Shown here piece by piece: positions 59,559 to 64,000 of a stretch of DNA of 64,000 bases (its first letter is position 1; each line of letters opens with the position of its first letter). The DNA comes from Clostridiaceae bacterium (lineage in GTDB: Bacteria; Bacillota; Clostridia; Lachnospirales; Lachnospiraceae). The notes under the pieces were generated by a model. It was given only the letters and a program-made list of their open reading frames with translations, did no database searches and was not told the DNA's origin. Both the position numbers and the translations under genes were made by a program. The stretch is taken from positions 1 through 64,000 of the forward strand of contig QXXC01000002.1 of NCBI GenBank assembly GCA_009911305.1, written 5' to 3'.

Positions 59559-60610
59559 TGATTGGGATTACGATGGGAGATCCGGCCAGCATCGGGCCGG
59601 AGATCACCGTAAAGGCCCTGGCAGAAAAGGATGTGTATGACAACTGCCGCCCCCTGGTGATCGGGGATGCGGGCGTGATGGAGGCGGCCTGCCGCATTGT
59701 GGGGCGGGAGGACATAAAGATTCACCCCGTTTCCTCGGTGAGCGAAGCTTTGTTTAAGGCCGGAACCATCGACGTATACGATATGAAGCTCGTGGATCCC
59801 GAAACGCTTGAGAGGGGACGCGTATCGGCAGCAGCCGGGGACGCCGCCTTCCAATATGTGAAAAAGGTGATACAGCTTGCCATGGCCGGCGAAATCGACG
59901 CAACCGTTACGAATGCGTTTAATAAAGAAGCGATTAATCTCGCAGGCCATCACTATTCCGGGCATACAGAGGTTTACGCGGAATTTACAGGAACCAGGAA
60001 GTATACCATGATGCTGGCGCATGAAAATCTGCGGGTGGTCCATGTATCGACGCACGTTTCCCTGCGGGAGGCATGCGATCGGGTAAAAAAGGACCGGGTG
60101 CTGGAGGTGATCCAGATTGCGGATCAGGCCTGCCGGGATCTGGGGATCGAAAAGCCGCGCGTCGGCGTGGCGGGGTTAAACCCGCACAGCGGTGAAAACG
60201 GCCTGTTCGGCCGCGAGGAGATCGACGAGATCCGGCCTGCCATTGAGGCCGCCAGGGCGCAGGGGATCGACGCCGACGGGCCGGCGCCTCCGGATACCAT
60301 CTTCTCCAAGGCCAGGGGCGGCTGGTATGATATCGTGGTGGCCATGTATCACGATCAGGGGCATATCCCGCTGAAGGTGGTCGGGTTTGTATATAACGAA
60401 AGGGAAAAAAAGTGGGACGCCGTGGCAGGAGTCAATATTACCCTGGGCCTGCCCATCGTCCGCGCGTCCGTGGATCACGGGACAGCCTTTGACCAGGCCG
60501 GACAGGGCGTGGCGAATGAACGGAGCCTGCGAAATGCGATTGATTATGGGATCCGTCTGGCAAAGAGCCGTAAAGAAAAAATGCGGCAGCAGGCGGACCC
60601 GCAGAGCTGA
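59543..60610 (+). CDS. pdxA: PdxA-family dehydrogenase (four-carbon-acid phosphate type)
   Basis: The protein has about 355 residues. ITMGDPASIGPEITVKAL opens it, with VTNAFNKEAINLAGHHYSGHTEVYAEFTGT and IVVAMYHDQGHIPLKVVGF carrying the metal His residues, and a C-terminal GTAFDQAGQGVANERSL. In DUF1537-linked operons this PdxA2 type oxidises and decarboxylates the sugar-acid 4-phosphate to a triose phosphate. It overlaps the aldolase gene by 16 bp. Confidence 0.88.
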   Translation: MCERLMIGITMGDPASIGPEITVKALAEKDVYDNCRPLVIGDAGVMEAACRIVGREDIKIHPVSSVSEALFKAGTIDVYDMKLVDPETLERGRVSAAAGDAAFQYVKKVIQLAMAGEIDATVTNAFNKEAINLAGHHYSGHTEVYAEFTGTRKYTMMLAHENLRVVHVSTHVSLREACDRVKKDRVLEVIQIADQACRDLGIEKPRVGVAGLNPHSGENGLFGREEIDEIRPAIEAARAQGIDADGPAPPDTIFSKARGGWYDIVVAMYHDQGHIPLKVVGFVYNEREKKWDAVAGVNITLGLPIVRASVDHGTAFDQAGQGVANERSLRNAIDYGIRLAKSRKEKMRQQADPQS

Positions 60611-60691
60611 CCGCGCGGACATGCGCAAAAAGCAGGCGGTAAACCGTATGGGAACTTTTACAAAAAGCATAATAAAAGTGGAGGAAGAGAA

Positions 60692-61822
60692 ATGAAAAAA
60701 AGTGTGAAGAAATGGACATCCATAGCGTTATCAGCAGCGATGGTTATGGCAATGGCCGGCTGCGGCGGCAGTGCGGACACCCAGCCCGCCCAGACACAGG
60801 CAGCGCAGGGTGAGGCGCAGGCAGAGGCAGACGGCGCGGACAGTAACAGCGCTGAGGGCGGCGAGGCAGCGGCCGGCGCTTATGAGGTGACAGAGCAGGT
60901 TCAGATTTCATTTGCAACGCAGGATGTGGGAACCACAGCGTACGTGTACGCGTCAACCATGGCGAACCTGTTTACGGATGCATTTCCGCAGGGGTCGATC
61001 ATTGATGTGACCACGACCTCGCCCGGCGGCGTGGGTTCTCCGGTTATCCTGGAAAACGGGCAGTGCGATATCACGATTTCAAACGGCGCTCCGGCAAAAT
61101 GGGCTTCTGAGACAGGAATTCTGGACAATCCGCCGACCGAAAATGTCAGAGGCATAGCAGGCGGCCTGGACAAGGCAATTTTAAATGTGCTGTTTACCCA
61201 GGATTTTGTAGACAAGACGGGAATTACCACAGTGGAAGAGCTGGTGGAGCAGAAATACCCGGTGCGTATCGCGGTGAAATCATCCGGGGCCTTTGGCGAG
61301 CTGGCCTGCAATAAAGTGCTTGAGGTTCTGGGCGTCAGCTATGAGGATATCCAGGCATGGGGCGGAAGCGTCACACAGACCGGATCCGATGCGATTGTGA
61401 GCCTTTTAAAGGACGGGAAGGCAGATATGACCATTGACCATATCGCCCCGGGCCAGTCAGCCACCTCCGAGCTCTGCATGACAGCAGACATGTATTTCCC
61501 GCAGTTGAGCGACGACACGCTGGAAAAACTGACACATGAGGGCTTTGACTACACCGCCATCCCGGCCGGCACATGGACCGGACAGGAGACAGAAATAAAG
61601 ACCGTAGGCTCTCCGCAGGTTATTCTGGTTTCCGCGGATCTGGACGACGCGGTTGTCTATACGCTTACAAAAGCGCTCTGTGAAAATAAGGACGTTCTTG
61701 TAAATGCAAGCGCCGCTCTTGAGGCCTTTGATCCGGAAACGGCATGGGAACCGATTAAGCTGGGCGCTCCGATCCACCCGGGCGCGGAAGCATACTACAG
61801 GGAAATGGGTTATATGAAATAA
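60692..61822 (+). CDS. TAXI-family TRAP solute receptor lipoprotein
   Basis: The 376-residue protein has a lipoprotein signal (MKKSVKKWTSIALSAAMVMAMAGCGG) and a TAXI-type binding domain (QISFATQDVGTTAYVYASTMANLF...GQCDITISNGAPAKWASE). It is the partner of the permease that follows. The operon suggests a carboxylated sugar ligand. Confidence 0.88.
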   Translation: MKKSVKKWTSIALSAAMVMAMAGCGGSADTQPAQTQAAQGEAQAEADGADSNSAEGGEAAAGAYEVTEQVQISFATQDVGTTAYVYASTMANLFTDAFPQGSIIDVTTTSPGGVGSPVILENGQCDITISNGAPAKWASETGILDNPPTENVRGIAGGLDKAILNVLFTQDFVDKTGITTVEELVEQKYPVRIAVKSSGAFGELACNKVLEVLGVSYEDIQAWGGSVTQTGSDAIVSLLKDGKADMTIDHIAPGQSATSELCMTADMYFPQLSDDTLEKLTHEGFDYTAIPAGTWTGQETEIKTVGSPQVILVSADLDDAVVYTLTKALCENKDVLVNASAALEAFDPETAWEPIKLGAPIHPGAEAYYREMGYMK

Positions 61823-61915
61823 CAAAAGGTCCCGCATGGGTTCACAGCCCGGACAGCCGCGGCTGCGGGCTGTGAACCATGAGACAGATAATCATATCCT
61901 GCAAAGGAGTGTAAG

Positions 61916-63814
61916 ATGGAAACGAAAAAAATATCTCCGAAACAAATCGCATATATCGCAGTGGGAACGGTCTGGATTCTGTTCCAGCTATACCTGGCGC
62001 TGGTATCCCCGCTGCACCCGATGCTCCAGAGCCCTGTGCATCTGATGTTTGCGCTGATTATTGTCTACATCAATAACCCGGCGGACAAAAAGTCAGGGAA
62101 AGCCTGGATGCGGTTTTTAGATATCCCGTTTTATGCCGGGATCGCATTTGTATTTTACTATGTAATTTCAGAAACAGGCCGTCTGACCACCCGTGTTCAG
62201 TATGTATCTGAAGTGACGGCCCTTGATAAAATCGCCATGGCGGTGTGTATCATCATACTTCTGGAGGCCGTAAGGAGGACGCTGGGTTCGATTCTGTTCT
62301 TCTTCATCCTCTTCTTTATCGTATACTTCTGGTTCGGGAAATATTTCCCATCCATTTTCCGGTTTAAAGGCACCAATATGAAACAGTTTACGGAGCTTAT
62401 GACCATGGGCTCCAGCGGTATCTATGGAACGCCGCTTTACACCTCGGCAAGCAGCCTGTTTTATTTCATGCTGTTCGGCGTATTCTTCTCGGAATGCGGA
62501 GGCGGCCAGCTCCTCATCGATCTGGGCATGAAGGTGTCAAGAAACAGCACCGGAGGCCCTGCAAAGGCGGCGGTTATCTCTTCGGGCCTTATGGGCATGA
62601 TTTCCGGCTCTGCGGTTGCCAATGTGGCCACCACAGGCGTTATGACCATCCCGATGATGAAAAAGATCGGATACGAGCCGCATCAGGCCGGGGCAATCGA
62701 GGCAGTGGCATCCACGGGCGGACAGATCATGCCTCCCATCATGGGCGTCGGCGCGTTCATCATGGCCGAGATGCTGGGCGTTCCCTATAAAAGCATTGCC
62801 CTTGCGGCCCTGATTCCGGCTGTGGCCTACTTCATGTCCGTGTTCCTCCTGGTAACGTTTATGGCAAATAAAAAGAGTATGCTGGACGGGGAGACGAAGA
62901 CAGAAGCGATCCAGACGGAAAAGATCCTGCCAAGACTGTATCAGATGATCCCGGCCATTGTACTGGTATACTATATGATCGCAGGCGCATCCCTGATGCG
63001 AAGCGGCATGATGGGTATCTTCACCTGCCTGATCATCAATGTGATCAGCAAATTTGTACTGGACGGGAAATACTTTGTAAGTCTTAAAAGGCTGGGAGCC
63101 ACGGCTCTGCAGGGTATCAAGCAGGCCGCCGAGATCGCGATTCCCACTGCTGCCTGCGGAATTATCATCGGCGTGGTGATCCAGTCCGGTCTGGCGACCA
63201 AGGTTTCCAAGCTGATCGCCAATGTCGGCTCAACCCACCTGATCATAGCGCTTTTGATCACCATGCTGGGCTGTATGCTTCTGGGCATGGCACTGCCGAC
63301 CGTAGCGGCTTATCTGGTTGCAAACGTGCTGTTCGTGCCGACCTTAACCGGTCTCGGCATCGCGCCGCTGCAGGCGAATATGTTTGTATTCTACTTCGGC
63401 ATCATGGCTCAGATCACACCGCCGGTCTGCGTGGCCTCCTTTACGGCCGCGGGCATTGCGGGGGCAGATTCCATGAAGACGGGCCTTACAGGCTTTGCCT
63501 ATGCCCTGGTGGCTTTCCTGGTACCCTTTATCTTTATCTATGATCCTTCCATCCTGCTGGTGGGAACGCCGCTGCAGATTGTAAAAGGAACCTTTATCCT
63601 GTTCCTGGGAACGTATCTGCTGGCTTCCGGCATGGCAGGCTACTTCCTGGTTCCATTAAACAAGATAGAGCGCGGGATCCTGCTGGCAGCCGCTATTCTC
63701 ATCATTATGCCGGAAACGATCACGGATATCGTGGGAATCGCAGTAGCCGCGGCATTCTTTATCATCTGTTCCGGAAAAAAGAGGCGTTTTAACAGCCAGA
63801 AGGCAGAGGCTTAA
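61916..63814 (+). CDS. TRAP transporter fused permease (4TM/12TM)
   Basis: The 632-residue protein has a DctQ-like N-terminal part of about 4 helices fused to a DctM-like domain. Typical segments are GGPAKAAVISSGLMGMISGSAVANVATTG, TGGQIMPPIMGVGAFIMAEM and AQITPPVCVASFTAAGIAG. Such fused permeases work with TAXI receptors. Ribosome site AAAGGAG before ATG 61916. Confidence 0.92.
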   Translation: METKKISPKQIAYIAVGTVWILFQLYLALVSPLHPMLQSPVHLMFALIIVYINNPADKKSGKAWMRFLDIPFYAGIAFVFYYVISETGRLTTRVQYVSEVTALDKIAMAVCIIILLEAVRRTLGSILFFFILFFIVYFWFGKYFPSIFRFKGTNMKQFTELMTMGSSGIYGTPLYTSASSLFYFMLFGVFFSECGGGQLLIDLGMKVSRNSTGGPAKAAVISSGLMGMISGSAVANVATTGVMTIPMMKKIGYEPHQAGAIEAVASTGGQIMPPIMGVGAFIMAEMLGVPYKSIALAALIPAVAYFMSVFLLVTFMANKKSMLDGETKTEAIQTEKILPRLYQMIPAIVLVYYMIAGASLMRSGMMGIFTCLIINVISKFVLDGKYFVSLKRLGATALQGIKQAAEIAIPTAACGIIIGVVIQSGLATKVSKLIANVGSTHLIIALLITMLGCMLLGMALPTVAAYLVANVLFVPTLTGLGIAPLQANMFVFYFGIMAQITPPVCVASFTAAGIAGADSMKTGLTGFAYALVAFLVPFIFIYDPSILLVGTPLQIVKGTFILFLGTYLLASGMAGYFLVPLNKIERGILLAAAILIIMPETITDIVGIAVAAAFFIICSGKKRRFNSQKAEA

Positions 63815-63829
63815 ACGGAGAAAACGATC

Positions 63830-64000
63830 ATGTTAAAAGGAAAAGCAGCAATTGTAACAGGCTCCAGCAAAGGGATCGGGCGTCAGATCGCCCTGGAATT
63901 TGCCCGCAATGGGGCGGATGTGATTATCAACGGCAATAATGAGGCGCAGTTAAACAGCCTCAAAGGGGAGATAGAGGCGTCTGGTTCCGGGGCTGTCATC
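63830..64000 (+). CDS. Short-chain dehydrogenase, 3' end outside the window
   Basis: From ATG 63830 the first 57 residues show the Rossmann motif [20 protein letters not shown] and then [10 protein letters not shown]. This is the SDR N-terminus. It follows the permease by 15 bp and likely belongs to the sugar-acid operon. Confidence 0.85.
   Translation, partial: MLKGKAAIVTGSSKGIGRQIALEFARNGADVIINGNNEAQLNSLKGEIEASGSGAVI

Noticed and set aside
1-64000. CRISPR array, rRNA or tRNA genes
   Set aside because: No regularly spaced direct repeats of CRISPR type and no recognisable rRNA or tRNA sequence were seen by eye; short RNAs could be missed without a covariance search.

Overview
The window looks like the chromosome of an anaerobic gut-type Clostridia, most likely Lachnospiraceae. 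The evidence is strong AGGAGG ribosome sites, frequent TTG and GTG starts, TRAP-based catabolic islands and clostridial-type mobile genes. The flanks (1-17087 and 51375-64000) are fairly GC-rich catabolic and regulatory DNA. They surround a complete Mu-like transposable prophage.

Left flank. Positions 1-2996 hold a minus-strand transposition module: a zinc-binding protein, a DDE transposase, an AAA ATPase and a small protein. Then come decayed Rpn-type nuclease fragments (3403-4224), a secreted repeat protein (4467-5114) and a gene-poor stretch with palindromic repeat elements (5115-6260). A catabolic operon follows (6261-16300): TRAP transporter DctQ-DctM-DctP, a PfkB sugar kinase, hydantoinase/oxoprolinase A and B subunits, a SIS-domain deglycase-like protein and a GntR/UTRA regulator. 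It reads as uptake and breakdown of a sugar-amine (Amadori-type) conjugate whose amine half needs an ATP-dependent ring-opening step.

Prophage (17088-51374, 34,287 bp). It begins TG, ends CA and is flanked by the 5-bp target duplication GATAT (17083-17087 and 51375-51379). It sits in codon 6 of a response-regulator gene, just after the partner sensor kinase gene. The order is Mu-like: repressor and divergent early promoters; MuA transposase, MuB ATPase and GemA; small zinc proteins; endolysin; Mor activator; holin-like proteins; terminase, portal and head genes with a scaffold start nested inside the protease gene; a contractile tail with a -1 frameshift in the tail chaperone; tape measure; and baseplate.

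The most interesting part is the right end. In place of a Mu-type invertible tail-fibre segment, the prophage carries a complete diversity-generating retroelement (DGR): a variable tail protein (46768-47691) whose last codons contain the variable repeat VR (47577-47673), a hairpin (47698-47722), an Avd-like protein (47743-48333), the template repeat TR (48374-48470) and a DGR-type reverse transcriptase (48641-49840). VR and TR are both 97 bp and differ at 10 positions, every one an adenine in TR. This is the signature of adenine-specific mutagenic retrohoming, and seven of eight AAY template codons have been rewritten. A small coiled-coil-like protein, a Dam-type adenine methylase and an HTH protein fill the rest of the right end.

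Right flank. It carries the KdpD-like sensor kinase, a methionine aminopeptidase with a SEC-C zinc motif, a PrpR-like regulator with degenerate AAA motifs, and a second catabolic operon (56166 to the window end): four-carbon sugar-acid kinase, iron alcohol dehydrogenase, DapA/NanA-type aldolase, PdxA-type dehydrogenase, TAXI-TRAP receptor and fused permease, and the start of an SDR. This suggests use of threonate/erythronate-like sugar acids. All functions are read from sequence and family knowledge; no database search was run.
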